64,000 nt of DNA, from the NCBI GenBank assembly GCA_900660155.1, contig CABFPE010000016.1, positions 1,880,519 to 1,944,518 on the forward strand. The letters are read 5' to 3'. This document shows, piece after piece, positions 25,643-37,578 of the stretch. Source of the DNA: Hofstenia miamia (lineage: Eukaryota > Xenacoelomorpha > Acoela > Hofsteniidae). The notes under the pieces are model-generated. The model had not been told where the DNA came from. It saw only the letters and a program-made list of their open reading frames with translations, and ran no database searches. A program made the translations under genes and the position numbers. The number at the start of each line of letters is the position of its first letter. The stretch's first letter is position 1.

Positions 25643-26924
25643 ATGGGACCTAAATTATTGAATTGATTTTAACCCTATTTTTATTGGGGGTGCAAAATTG
25701 ATTCACCACCCACAAATTTTAAAATCAAAATTGTGATTAGCATAAGGCTTATGGCAAATCTTCATTGCAAAAAATTTAGTTTTATTCATTTATTGAAAAA
25801 ATTATATAAATATCTTTGTCACAAAAAATAAATAGAAATTTTGTCAGATTGTAGTTCTAACATATGTTTATACTGAAGTTTTTTTTATCATATTTAGCTT
25901 GTTTTATACCCATAATGCATTTTTTGTTAAAGTTTGGGTAGCATAGAAAATAAAACTGCTATGCAATGCAATTTCTATAACAGGTAAAACAAATTGCATT
26001 GATTCATTGTATCTATATGATCTTATAGGAAATGACATATTTTGCTGACCTCGTGTTGAAAAATGTTGATTTCAACAAAGAATACTAAAAATATTCAGTA
26101 TCAATGTGTATTTAACATTCTATATTAAGAGAATCTACCTCCCGAATTTTTAAGGAATTGGACCATTACTACTGAAAATAAGTAGGGGTACAATTTGCAC
26201 CCCTCCAATTAAACACACGTATGTTAGAAATCCCAATATCCCTATAAAATACGGTTAGAGAACAAAATATTAAGAAAATCCTAAAAACATGTTAGTATTA
26301 TTTAGTTAATTTTTAAATAAAACATTTTTTCATGTGGTTCCCTTCTGAATGCAAGCTATAGTTGTCCCAATTTCACAAACTGCCAATCATTGCACTGGTG
26401 AGATCTGGTTCAAGTTGCTGAATTTATATTTGGGTGGCTGTCTTGAGTTAGTTTGCATTTATTGGTCTTTAGCAGTAAAATATTCCTCTTAGATAACTTT
26501 TTTTATTATTTTTTACAATTTTTTATCAACTTCACCTGAGAAGTTATGAGCAATTTACAAAATAAGGTCCAGTTCCTGTTATTATTCAAGAAGTCAATGC
26601 ATGCAAACGTATTGTATTTTAAGAGTAATTTAATATAACTAGATTTTTTTGTGGTTTGTTCTTCAAAATCCATCTGATATATAAGGAGTTATTAAAAAAA
26701 TTCTTAGGTCTCATATTCAAAATCACACTGGATTTCAAGTTATTGCAAAATGGTATTCGATTATGGTAAGTGTGAATATGGAAAACGTTTTTGAAAAAAG
26801 ACTTTTAATATGAGTCATCAAAAACGTTAAACCAATCTTCTATTTGTAGGTTTAAGTTTGTCAATATCATACAATCATACATTTACCGATTCTTTAATCA
26901 TAGCACTATTTTTTACAGTATTGA

Positions 26925-27300
26925 AATTTTTCCCACTGTGCCATTAATGGTCCAACGATGAATCCATCAATGAGCCAATAATGAAGCTGAATTTTATATA
27001 TTATATATTAAATACAAAATCCAATATTAAATATTTTGATTTGACAATATTCTATTAAAATAAAACAGACATTTGTTTTTCATACTATCATTTATTTTAA
27101 TATTAAATTTCATTCAATGTTTATAACTTAAAAATTTTTTTCTGAAATTAATTAAATTTAGTAGAAACTACTTCATTGTTGGCTCAGTGTTTCCTATGTG
27201 ATTGGGCCATTAATGTCCCAACAGCCAAATTCTAATAAATTCCACAAATGGAAACACGAATGGGCCATCAATTACCTATGAATCCTTGTTGCATGGGGAG
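26925..27300. repeat. imperfect fold-back repeat
   Basis: The left side holds TGTGCCATTAATGG and AATGAGCCAATAATGAAG. The right side, read on the other strand, holds GACATTAATGGCCC and ACTGAGCCAACAATGAAG. The words CCATTAATGG, GGCCCATT and GATTCAT recur several times. This looks like an old fold-back MITE with decayed arms; no target duplication was found. Confidence 0.35.
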
Positions 27301-29113
27301 ATATTTTTTGGTAAAACTATCCAAAGAATAGTGGAAGTTTGAGATATTTGTATTTCTACTGCTCAAATATATCGGTTTATTATGAACACTTTAACTGATT
27401 TACAAAACGGCTTAAGTCTGGTGAAGTTGAAGGTTAAAAATAGGAAGGGCGTTCAGATGATATTTACTAAATAATGAAGACACTCAATATATAGTGATAT
27501 TGCTAAAGGGATCACATTTGAATGTTGATTGGCGATACTATTATCATACTTTGACATTGTGGATCACACTTGGTGTAAAATTAAGAGCAACGTAAACAAG
27601 TCAAATCAGAGTCTCAAATGTTATTAGATAACGGTTTGGGTGAACAAAGCTTGTACTTTTTGGACAATCTAATTGAAAAAAAAAGAGATGAACATCTAGA
27701 ACCATTTACAAAGCTATTTTAAAAATCAGGGATCTTATTTGATTACATCAACTATTTTAATGAGGAGTTTTTTTTCCTTTTTCATTTCAAAATGCAGTAG
27801 AGCAATCTCTTCATCAAAATAGAGAAATAACTTTCTAATTTTGAAAAAAATTTTAAAGCTTTTAAAAAAAATTCAACGTTGGGTTTTTGATATCGCTTAA
27901 TGGGAAGACTCAATATTACATTTAAAAAACATATGTTCAGGTAATACATTAATATTCACTGTAATATAGCTATTGAAAAAATGATATTAAAAACAGAAAG
28001 GTTTGGTTGAATACCTGTTTAATTGAAGTAAGAATATGAAACAAGGTTTCAAGTACTCTAGTAACTAACATCTAAAATTTGAAACAGCTGTTCCTTTGAA
28101 TTGCATGAGACAATGTGTTTTCTTCAATAACAGAAATAAATTAAACCAATCACTTCAATTATTCAGCAGCCCAGTTTCCTATGACTGATAAGTAAATGAT
28201 TAAATTTTCTCGCAGCAAATCTACACGAATTAATTAACCAATAATTGTATTAACCAAGCATTTGTAATTTGATTAAAAATAATAATCACTTATCATGGGT
28301 AAGAATTGTGTACCATAAAGTTTATGGTGAGAGGAATTACATAATAGACAATTTTTAAAAACTTTATGTTATGAATTCTATTGCCTCTTTATAAATGAAT
28401 TCACGTTTGTAATAAACAATTATTACAACATGCTCAATTAAGAAAATTGTTTTTGTAGTTTATAAGCAGCAATGAAATCGACAAAGTTAAAAATGTGGAT
28501 ACAAACCTTATTACTGTAATATTTTCAATTACTGTAATTCTATTTTACTTTGTTTACCTTATGCTTATTCAGTGCAAAAATTTATCACTTGATTTATCCC
28601 AACAAACTTACTGTGCCTTAGAAGTCACAAATAGTTTTGTTCCCATTCTCATTCAATTTCCGGCCTATTAGGGATCCTGGAATTTCGACACATCTATGTG
28701 TAAGTGTGTTTCTTCCTATACCTAGTGTTCAGATAGTAATGCGGTGTAAATTTTATTGACCATTTACTGAATGATTTTTAATCTTATCATATTTCCTATA
28801 TTGGCCTTTATTTTTACTATTTTGGCTTGTCAGTGAGATTCTATATGTCTATACTATATATTTTTGATCATGATCAGAAAAATATCATTTTGGGCTATTA
28901 TTCAGCTGTCGGCAAATTACACAAATCCATACCTAACTCTAAAAAGTGCCCAACATTAGAATAATGATAACATTTTTATAAAGGTAGTTTACTCCGCCCC
29001 CAACGCTTACGCATGTCAAAACTAAATAGAGTTCGCAATCATGTCATGTGCATTCATATAATAGAACTAACAAATGCAATTGAAATTCTATTTTTTCATT
29101 GCAAGAACACGCT
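27301..29113. other. AT-rich DNA, no gene seen
   Basis: No coding or repeat structure recognised up to the hAT target duplication. Confidence 0.6.
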
Positions 29114-29121
29114 GGTTCAAC

Positions 29122-29911
29122 CAAAGCTGGAAGCGGGTTGGGCTGGCCCGCGTGGGCTGACCTGGCCTATGTGGGCCATGCGCTGGGCCGGAAAAAAATA
29201 TTGAAGGCGAGTTGCGGGCCGGGTCGGGTCAAAACTGAATTAATTGCGGGCTACAATTGTGTAATTAATGTTAGAAAACAGTTTATTTGGCTGTTGCGAT
29301 CTTGCTTCTATCTTATCAATTGCAAATTTTTATAATGTATTTGATTCGCCTGCTCCTAAATCAGTTACAAATGTTGACACCGATAATTGAAGAAGAACTC
29401 TCCAGATATCGTAAGCTCTTTGTTGAGAATATATATGATAATTCTCTCTTTTTCTGGGGAAACAACAAGCACGTGTTCGTATTACTAAGTGTCGTTGATT
29501 GAAAAACCTTGGTTATGACGGCTTCTTCCACTGAAAGCGGACAGCATTTTTCTATTACTGGTGATATTATTGTTGATAAACGTGATAGCTTGACTCCAGA
29601 AAATACTGATAAGTTAGTCGTCCTTAAGGGACTTTCGATTTGATATTTTTGTAAAGCACTTCTATATTAGTAGATTTTGATGTTATTTCTACACTTTCTA
29701 TTTTCCTTTGTTACCAGTCTTTAGTAATAAACTGATAATTTGATTAAAGTAAGTGGGCTGAATGTGGACCAAAGGTGAAAAAATGTGGGTTGTGGGCTGG
29801 GCCGGGCAGATTTTTGGAAAACTACATGGGTTGCGGGATGGGTTGGGCCAAATTTTAAGAAAATACATGAGCTGCGGGCCGGGCTGGACCAAAAATCCGC
29901 TTCCACCCTTG
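29122..29911 (+). mobile_element. hAT transposon, internally deleted, with intact 8-bp target duplication
   Basis: The ends are CAAAGCTGGAAGCGG on the left and CCGCTTCCACCCTTG on the right, which are inverted repeats with two mismatches. They are flanked by the perfect direct repeat GGTTCAAC (29114-29121 and 29912-29919), the 8-bp duplication made by hAT transposases. Both ends carry arrays of GGGCYGG-type words (29136-29230 and 29754-29890). At 790 bases it is far too short for a whole transposase; only the C-terminal dimerisation region is left (entered separately). The exact duplication suggests a fairly recent insertion. A Tc1-like element starts 52 bases after the right target repeat. 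Confidence 0.85.
29341..29643 (+). pseudogene. hAT transposase C-terminal dimerisation domain, remnant
   Basis: One plus-strand frame reads MLTPIIEEELSRYRKL, FFWGNNKHVFVLLSVV, a TGA stop at 29500-29502, and then TASSTESGQHFSITGD, IIVDKRDSLTPENTDKL and VVLKG before the next TGA. The words SSTES...FSxxGDIIxDKR..LxPEN...LVxLK are the hATC dimerisation domain known from hAT transposases and domesticated relatives such as ZBED proteins. The catalytic N-terminal and RNaseH parts are missing and there is at least one internal stop, so this is a dead fragment carried by the non-autonomous element around it. Confidence 0.75.
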
Positions 29912-29971
29912 GGTTCAACTACTAATGATATAGTCTCTCATATTCGTAATTACAAATTTGCCATAAAGCTA

Positions 29972-31225
29972 CAGTGCTGTGCAAATTAATTGGTAAAGAG
30001 GAATAAATTGTAAAAAACAAAATAATGTGAAAAGTTTATTATTCCACTCACATTCAATAAGACATTTCTCACACGCTTTGGCATTGATACCACAGTGTGG
30101 AAACACATTTTTCCAGTTCTTTATCATGGTAACGGCTTTTGATAATGGCTGAAATAAGCTTTCCCATGGTTGAGCAGGGTTCTTTTGCGATCCTGTGTTT
30201 AACTACACAAATTTTGGATTGGGTTGATATCCGGCAAGTTCATAGAACATCTAGACAAGTTGTTTGGAAGATTCCATATTTTTTCACGATATAGGATACC
30301 GGAGAAGGTCTTGCGGAAAAATCTATCCTCCATCTGAAAAGCCTCTTTCTGCAGAAGGAAGCAAATAGGTTTGCAAGATATCCTTGTACTTATTGCTGTT
30401 CATCATTCCTTCACCTCGAATGAGTCGTCCTGGATCTTTAGCAGTGAAACATCCCAAAAACATCTTCTTAGGCGGATGTTTTGAGGCTTTCTGAATGTGT
30501 CCATCTCGTAAAGACTCGTTTGCATTTCGTCTCACTACCGATGACCAGTAACCATGAACTCCAAAATACGCTGCAGCGAAAAATATGATATTGCTCCAGG
30601 CAGCTACAACTCAGTACTTATGATCTCGTGTCCACTGATGTCGTTTTCTTTTCATATCAGGTGTCAACAGTTGTGTTTTCAATGATTTCCTGGAAATCCT
30701 GCTAACAGCGATAAGTCACGATGGAATATTGAAGAATCGATATTAATTCCTGATGCTGATAAATCCCTTATAAAATTTTCGCTTGCCTTCTTTGGGGATT
30801 TTACTGTTTCTTATCAAAAATTTGCCATGACGTGATGTTGTCTTGCGCTTCCTTCCACAAATTCCTTTCCTCTCTGCCCCACAAGACGAGTATTTTCAAA
30901 CCTCTTCACAAAACGTCGCACAGTCGGCTTTGTTACACCTAAACGTTCAGAAATCTATCAGATAGTCATATCAGTATGTAATTTAAAAGATATAATAGCT
31001 GCACGAATCCGTGGCCTAACATCCATGATAACCTGTTACTATGATTGCTTCTGCTTAAATGACATTAGGAGAACCTGAAATCATTGCTAACAAATGTCAC
31101 TAGAACATTCTACAAACACTAGAATTGAATAAATAAATGTTACTTGCATAGCCAATGATATAGCAATGCATCTGTTAAAGCAATGTTTAATTTCAACGTT
31201 GTCCCAATTAATTTGCACAGCACTG
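29972..31225 (-). mobile_element. Tc1/mariner-type transposon with complete ends and a dead transposase
   Basis: A perfect 22-base terminal inverted repeat starts CAGTGCTGTGCAAATTAA (29972-29993; the reverse complement is at 31204-31225), a typical Tc1-group end. TA precedes the left end as expected, but the right end is followed by CA, so the TA target duplication is decayed or lost. The 1254-base length and single minus-strand coding region fit an otherwise full-length Tc1-like element. Confidence 0.85.
30005..31026 (-). pseudogene. Tc1-like transposase, broken
   Basis: The minus strand starts MDVRPRIRAAIISFKL at 31026. In pieces across all frames it then gives ISERLGVTKPTVRRFVKRF (paired-like helix-turn-helix), SPKKASENFIRDLSASGI, HQWTRDH, YFGVHGYW, KKMFLGCFTAKDPGRL, NSNKYKDILQTYLLPS and LPDINPIQNL. 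This is the full order of a Tc1 transposase. It has many stops and frameshifts. The usual FSDES around the first catalytic Asp reads FFAAA, the second Asp motif is unrecognisable, and the last catalytic residue of SPDLNPIENLW reads Gln. It is inactive. The best open piece is at 30323-30535. Confidence 0.8.
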
Positions 31226-31362
31226 CATTTCATAACTCTCATAACTTTTGATTTAATTATTGTTTTCATTGTATTTATAAAGACGCTACGTATGAATATG
31301 AGATAGTATCTGTTTATATTTAGTCCTAAAATGAATTTTGCAATATATCAAATATTTGTCAC

Positions 31363-31363
31363 N
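31363..31363. other. assembly join (single n)
   Basis: A lone n sits exactly between the two 2198-bp copies. Some scaffolders write one n where two contigs are predicted to overlap but were not merged. Confidence 0.85.
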
Positions 31364-33561
31364 GCCTATGTGGGCCATGCGCTGGGCCGGAAAAAAATAT
31401 TGAAGGCGAGTTGCGGGCCGGGTCGGGTCAAAACTGAATTAATTGCGGGCTACAATTGTGTAATTAATGTTAGAAAACAGTTTATTTGGCTGTTGCGATC
31501 TTGCTTCTATCTTATCAATTGCAAATTTTTATAATGTATTTGATTCGCCTGCTCCTAAATCAGTTACAAATGTTGACACCGATAATTGAAGAAGAACTCT
31601 CCAGATATCGTAAGCTCTTTGTTGAGAATATATATGATAATTCTCTCTTTTTCTGGGGAAACAACAAGCACGTGTTCGTATTACTAAGTGTCGTTGATTG
31701 AAAAACCTTGGTTATGACGGCTTCTTCCACTGAAAGCGGACAGCATTTTTCTATTACTGGTGATATTATTGTTGATAAACGTGATAGCTTGACTCCAGAA
31801 AATACTGATAAGTTAGTCGTCCTTAAGGGACTTTCGATTTGATATTTTTGTAAAGCACTTCTATATTAGTAGATTTTGATGTTATTTCTACACTTTCTAT
31901 TTTCCTTTGTTACCAGTCTTTAGTAATAAACTGATAATTTGATTAAAGTAAGTGGGCTGAATGTGGACCAAAGGTGAAAAAATGTGGGTTGTGGGCTGGG
32001 CCGGGCAGATTTTTGGAAAACTACATGGGTTGCGGGATGGGTTGGGCCAAATTTTAAGAAAATACATGAGCTGCGGGCCGGGCTGGACCAAAAATCCGCT
32101 TCCACCCTTGGGTTCAACTACTAATGATATAGTCTCTCATATTCGTAATTACAAATTTGCCATAAAGCTACAGTGCTGTGCAAATTAATTGGTAAAGAGG
32201 AATAAATTGTAAAAAACAAAATAATGTGAAAAGTTTATTATTCCACTCACATTCAATAAGACATTTCTCACACGCTTTGGCATTGATACCACAGTGTGGA
32301 AACACATTTTTCCAGTTCTTTATCATGGTAACGGCTTTTGATAATGGCTGAAATAAGCTTTCCCATGGTTGAGCAGGGTTCTTTTGCGATCCTGTGTTTA
32401 ACTACACAAATTTTGGATTGGGTTGATATCCGGCAAGTTCATAGAACATCTAGACAAGTTGTTTGGAAGATTCCATATTTTTTCACGATATAGGATACCG
32501 GAGAAGGTCTTGCGGAAAAATCTATCCTCCATCTGAAAAGCCTCTTTCTGCAGAAGGAAGCAAATAGGTTTGCAAGATATCCTTGTACTTATTGCTGTTC
32601 ATCATTCCTTCACCTCGAATGAGTCGTCCTGGATCTTTAGCAGTGAAACATCCCAAAAACATCTTCTTAGGCGGATGTTTTGAGGCTTTCTGAATGTGTC
32701 CATCTCGTAAAGACTCGTTTGCATTTCGTCTCACTACCGATGACCAGTAACCATGAACTCCAAAATACGCTGCAGCGAAAAATATGATATTGCTCCAGGC
32801 AGCTACAACTCAGTACTTATGATCTCGTGTCCACTGATGTCGTTTTCTTTTCATATCAGGTGTCAACAGTTGTGTTTTCAATGATTTCCTGGAAATCCTG
32901 CTAACAGCGATAAGTCACGATGGAATATTGAAGAATCGATATTAATTCCTGATGCTGATAAATCCCTTATAAAATTTTCGCTTGCCTTCTTTGGGGATTT
33001 TACTGTTTCTTATCAAAAATTTGCCATGACGTGATGTTGTCTTGCGCTTCCTTCCACAAATTCCTTTCCTCTCTGCCCCACAAGACGAGTATTTTCAAAC
33101 CTCTTCACAAAACGTCGCACAGTCGGCTTTGTTACACCTAAACGTTCAGAAATCTATCAGATAGTCATATCAGTATGTAATTTAAAAGATATAATAGCTG
33201 CACGAATCCGTGGCCTAACATCCATGATAACCTGTTACTATGATTGCTTCTGCTTAAATGACATTAGGAGAACCTGAAATCATTGCTAACAAATGTCACT
33301 AGAACATTCTACAAACACTAGAATTGAATAAATAAATGTTACTTGCATAGCCAATGATATAGCAATGCATCTGTTAAAGCAATGTTTAATTTCAACGTTG
33401 TCCCAATTAATTTGCACAGCACTGCATTTCATAACTCTCATAACTTTTGATTTAATTATTGTTTTCATTGTATTTATAAAGACGCTACGTATGAATATGA
33501 GATAGTATCTGTTTATATTTAGTCCTAAAATGAATTTTGCAATATATCAAATATTTGTCAC
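31364..33561. repeat. second copy of the 2198-bp duplication: partial hAT element (to 32110) and Tc1-like element (32171-33424)
   Basis: Matches 29165-31362 base for base where compared. The hAT copy lacks its left end because the contig starts inside it; its right target repeat GGTTCAAC is at 32111-32118. The Tc1-like copy is complete. Unique flanking sequence resumes at 33562 (CAATCACATTTGAG). These elements should not be counted as additional insertions. Confidence 0.9.
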
Positions 33562-35377
33562 CAATCACATTTGAGTACCAGTATTTTGTTTACGTGCTAA
33601 AACAATATTTAAACTGAGCAACAGGTCAACCAAAGAAATATGCATTGAGTTGATCATAAGATGTGTTTATTTCTTTATAAACAAACCAAAATATCTTAGT
33701 TTGAGAGCAGACGAACGAGTTGCTGCTTATCTAACCTACTTCATGTTTTTCTTTAAGGCAAATAAATTAATTCCTTTACAAAATCATATTCTTTAGATTT
33801 TATGTGCAATTGTTTTGGGGAAAAATTGGTATGCCCAATTAAGTTAATCTCTGCAAAGTTAATTGCGCAACAATGAAGTTTGTCCTCAATTTCAATTACC
33901 ACTTTGACAGTTTAGATGAAAAAACGCTCGCTATATAAATTCAAGGTTATAAATGGAATTAGAGGCCGTTGTATAAAATATATATATTTAGACTTTAAAA
34001 TGTCACATGGAATTAAAAATGATTTGAATATTACGAAAACTAATTTGCAATACATTATATATTATGTTTATTTGAAAGATCATCCGATATAAGAAATCTT
34101 TAGCAAGGGGAATATGTAACCTATGCCACGTACTGTTAAAAAAACTTTGCATTGAAATAACCTATCTTGTTTTTAAATTTTCTCGGCAAAAAAGTTATTT
34201 AAGAATAATTTTGAATTTTTTTCTGAACCATTTGTCATAATTGCAAGTGATTACATTAATTTAAAAAAAGAAAAAGCAATTCCGTTTATTGCTTCAAATG
34301 TCTTCCTATCAATAAAAATCATACATTGAGTAACAGCTTGGATCTCAAAAAAAAAATTATTTGTTCTCTTGATGCACATTGATAAGGCTTTTACAAAAAG
34401 GATAATTCAAAGTTCTTTAAAGTTAATAGGACCTATTGGGAAAGGTAAATATAAAAATATTTCAAGAACAGGATATATATATATATATGTATATAAGTTT
34501 GTAAGTCCCCAAAGGGGACTTTTAAAGGTAAAGCCATGCATTCTCTATCACTAACTGGATATGCGAACTGCACTTATTTAATTGGTCAATACAGGCTGAA
34601 CGTACTTTAAATCCCACGGAAATTCAATCAAGTGTGTAAGTAAACAAATTTACATCACTTTTTCGCTTAAATTCAGCTTGCATTGGCCAATTACAACACT
34701 GTACCTCACATCCTTTAGTGTAATAAAAATCTATTCCACAACCCTCTACTAAACATGCTTTCACGAGTACTTCTAGCGCTTAATTACACAATATCTAGAC
34801 TGCGCAATACACTATTTATATTTTGAGTCATAATAACGTTGTTAATTTGATACATCACAATCTATAATTTCACCCTAATACACTTTGGCACTGATTTAAA
34901 TTTTAAGTTCTTATCAGGGCTTGGATCTACAGTAGATGATATTATCGGCATTTATGTTTTATATAGTGACAATGACTTTGTTTCCAAGGTCTACACCATG
35001 CATTAAAGCTTAATGAATTTGGCTCTTAACAAATTATAAAGTACCAAATAGAATCAATAGCTCTTACAAACTAAAAGATTGTTTTGGCATTGTTTTAATA
35101 TGAGTCATTGTACATTGGCGTCGCATTTTGCTACATTCAATTGACTAAATTACTTGTTTAAGGTTGCCCTAAATATGGACCTCAACTATGGCATTGTATC
35201 TTATTTTCTTGGAATTTTCTTGAAACCAACAATAAATAACTTATCATCAAACGTTGTCGTTTACCTTTCCCATTCTTTGATATTTGAAAAATACTATTTG
35301 TTGTAATATATGGATAAGAGAGTATATAGGAATCAAGAATCAATTTTAATCATTACTTTTTATAATTTACCAGATGA

Positions 35378-35380
<3 letters not shown>
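33562..35380. other. AT-rich DNA, no gene seen
   Basis: Holds one short TA tract at 34473-34494. A 61-codon frame over it is a microsatellite product. Confidence 0.6.

Positions 35381-35408
<28 letters not shown>
35381..35408. repeat. (TA)n microsatellite abutting the 248-bp MITE
   Basis: Fourteen TA units end exactly at the left end of the MITE at 35409, and a shorter TATATATATG follows its right end. The MITE probably inserted into this tract. Confidence 0.95.
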
Positions 35409-35411
<3 letters not shown>

Positions 35412-35656
35412 GCCGTCCAAAGCAAAACAACTTAAGTAAAAAATTTATTCTTTAAAGTATTTTATGTTGTTTTGCCTTAGTAGTCCCATGGACTTAAGTT
35501 TTTTGAGTAAATTATTAGGCATCATTTTCCTCATTCATATTGCTTTTATTTCTATACTAGATAGACTATAGATAGAATAGGTTTGGATCTATAAAATGGC
35601 ATTTAAATCTTTTTATTAAGAATTGGACTTAAGTTGTTTTGCTTTGCGACGGCAGA
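35409..35656. mobile_element. 248-bp MITE inserted at TA
   Basis: The left end TCTGCCGTCCAAAGC followed by AAAACAACTTAAGT (35409-35437) pairs with the right end ACTTAAGTTGTTTTGC and then TTTGCGACGGCAGA (35627-35656), with one base extra on the right. Both sides are flanked by TATATA, consistent with the TA target of Tc1/mariner-type transposases. It has no coding capacity. The nearly perfect arms suggest a young copy. It abuts the 3' side of the LINE remnant that follows. Confidence 0.75.
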
Positions 35657-35688
35657 TATATATATGTCTGTTTTAATTCCTGTACATC

Positions 35689-36955
35689 TCAGCAAGACTG
35701 CAATGTAAAGGGGAATAGACAGCATTGCAATAGGAAATGCGGGCAAGTTCCTTTGATCAGATATTTGCTGGAAGAGTAGATGAAAGAATGCTTATAAGCA
35801 AAATGCCGGTATTTCAGTAAAACATATTCATTGCGAGTCTTGCTGTTGGATTTTTCAAATTCATCATGGAGTAGGTGATTTTCATCTCTAAGGATTTTAT
35901 GAATAGTGGCTTCAAATTTAATTTTAAATTTTTCGTTAATGTAATCAACATATTTTCTTTTTTCAATGTTATTGATCTTTGACAATAATTTAAGAGCCTT
36001 GCTAAACATTTCCGTTGACTTTCCGTTAATGCTGGAACCCATAACTTAGATGCATTTAAAATAATTAGGACACATAGAAGTTTTCAAAACATACTCTTGA
36101 TTTTACCTATCTAAAAATTTCATAAAGAAAGACGTGCATTTAATTTTGTGATTTGTTTTCCTCACCAAAGAATTTACATGTTCCTCCCATCTTAAGTTTT
36201 TTTCTATGTATAATCCAAGGTATTTATAGGAATCAACTCTTCGTATAGTTTCTTCTCCACCAATTGCTGGTGCAGTGTATGACCTCTTTCATGGGATCCT
36301 TTATAATGTTTGGATGTGCTATAACAATCTCCGCTGTTTTCGATACATTCGTTTTTAAATTACATTTTTCTGATGCCTTAACTAATATATTTATGGTTAT
36401 ATTGGTAATACTCAAAATCGTTAATTTCAGTGTTTTTACGTATTTTACAGATAATCCTTGTATCATCAGAGTATTTCGATATATCACATTGGTTACGATT
36501 AATGTCCAATTCATTATTGGAGATGAGGATAGTCTCATCAGTGAAAAGCATACCACTAAGAGGACCAACTGTGACGTACTCCAATCAACATATTCATTCC
36601 TTTTGTAAAGTTTATTCCTTCATACTGTAGTTGTTGATTTCAGTTATGCATGTATTCTTTTAGTCAACCAGCTAGCCAAACGTTTCCTTGCCAATCCCAT
36701 TAATCAACTTATGTTGCATTAACGTGTTGAAGGCACTGCTGTAATTAAAGAAAGTAATTCTGGCAAATGATGTGTCGTTGGTATTCAGAATTTTGTAGAT
36801 GTAGTGCAAGGTATATAATAACACATCCGTTGTTTTTCTGTTCGATCTATATGCAAATTCATATTCATCCCATGTATTTTTCAGTTCACATATGTATATA
36901 TCCGATGTACATTTATCTAATATCCTCGCTAACGTAGGAGTAACTGTGATAGTTC

Positions 36956-36957
<2 letters not shown>
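35689..36957 (-). pseudogene. LINE (non-LTR retrotransposon) reverse transcriptase, 5'-truncated and broken
   Basis: The minus strand reads in order: ITVTPTLARILDKCTSDIYI, then YEFAYRSNRKTTDVLLYTL and RITFFNYSSAFNT (motif A, normally FLDYSSAFNT, so the catalytic Asp is Asn), VGPLSGMLFT, KYSDDTRIICKI (motif C, YSDD in place of YADD), YKYLGLYIEKNLRWEEHV (thumb), and a C-terminal region with RNEYVLLKYRHFAYKHSF. This is the order of the reverse transcriptase and C-terminus of a CR1/L2/Jockey-like LINE. The 5' part, including the endonuclease, is missing and the coding begins beside a (TA)n tract. Several frameshifts and stops are present. Plus-strand open frames at 36264-36630 are shadows of it. 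Confidence 0.8.

Positions 36958-36988
<31 letters not shown>
36958..36988. repeat. (TA)n microsatellite at the 5' break of the LINE remnant
   Basis: About 15 TA units where the LINE coding stops abruptly on its 5' side. Confidence 0.95.
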
Positions 36989-36991
<3 letters not shown>

Positions 36992-37578
36992 TTTTCAAAA
37001 TTCAATAATGAAACTTTAACGTACACAAGATGAAGTTAGGCGGGTTTAGGATAAATATCACGTCAAAGGTCAAGATCTAGATGCACTTAAATCGCTTTTT
37101 GTGCTGTTAATCATAATATGGCAAGTACCGTCAATGATACGTCGCTCTTTCATGTCAACTCCCAACATCTATAAATTGTCCTGTAATCACATCTTTCTAA
37201 AGCATGGGTGCGAATTAAACAAAAAAACTCCTGACAGAGGGGGTACAATTCATCTGATTAATATGCACTTTATTTTAGTGATTGGAAAAAAACAAAATCT
37301 TATAAATATTTAGCAGAGGTCAAATCAAATTTCGAAGCTTTTCCATTGCCTTTTTGAATAGATTCCTATTATTCTATGAACATTAATTATCTATGCACGC
37401 TCTATGTAGCATTTCATTGATATTCCGGGTCAGATTAATTTTAAAAATTAATTTTATTTAATTCAGCTGCAAAGAAAAATGAAATGTGGAGTGTTTTTAT
37501 GGATGTATTAAGAAATAATTAGCTGGAAAATCGTTATTTACCGTAGTCGACAACATCGAGAGTACTTTATGTCATAGT

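Larger units (their letters stand above)
29165..31362. repeat. first copy of a 2198-bp direct duplication ending at a single n
   Basis: This stretch recurs, as far as I can read without change, at 31364-33561 (offset 2199), with only the n at 31363 between. It begins inside the hAT element and ends 137 bases after the Tc1-like element, so neither boundary matches a transposon end. Treat it as one locus written twice. Confidence 0.9.

Noticed and set aside
29099-29335. Trp/Gly-rich frame in the hAT left end and similar Pro-rich frames at 29698-29989
   Set aside because: They are translations of the GGGCYGG arrays and recur in the duplicated copy; no real protein is expected.
29165-33561. A real tandem duplication of a hAT plus Tc1-like pair
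   Set aside because: The copies appear identical, begin and end at positions unrelated to the elements, and meet at an n. Unmerged contig overlap explains this better.
36264-36630. Plus-strand open frames of 66-114 codons
   Set aside because: They are antisense to the LINE reverse transcriptase, which has recognisable motifs on the minus strand.
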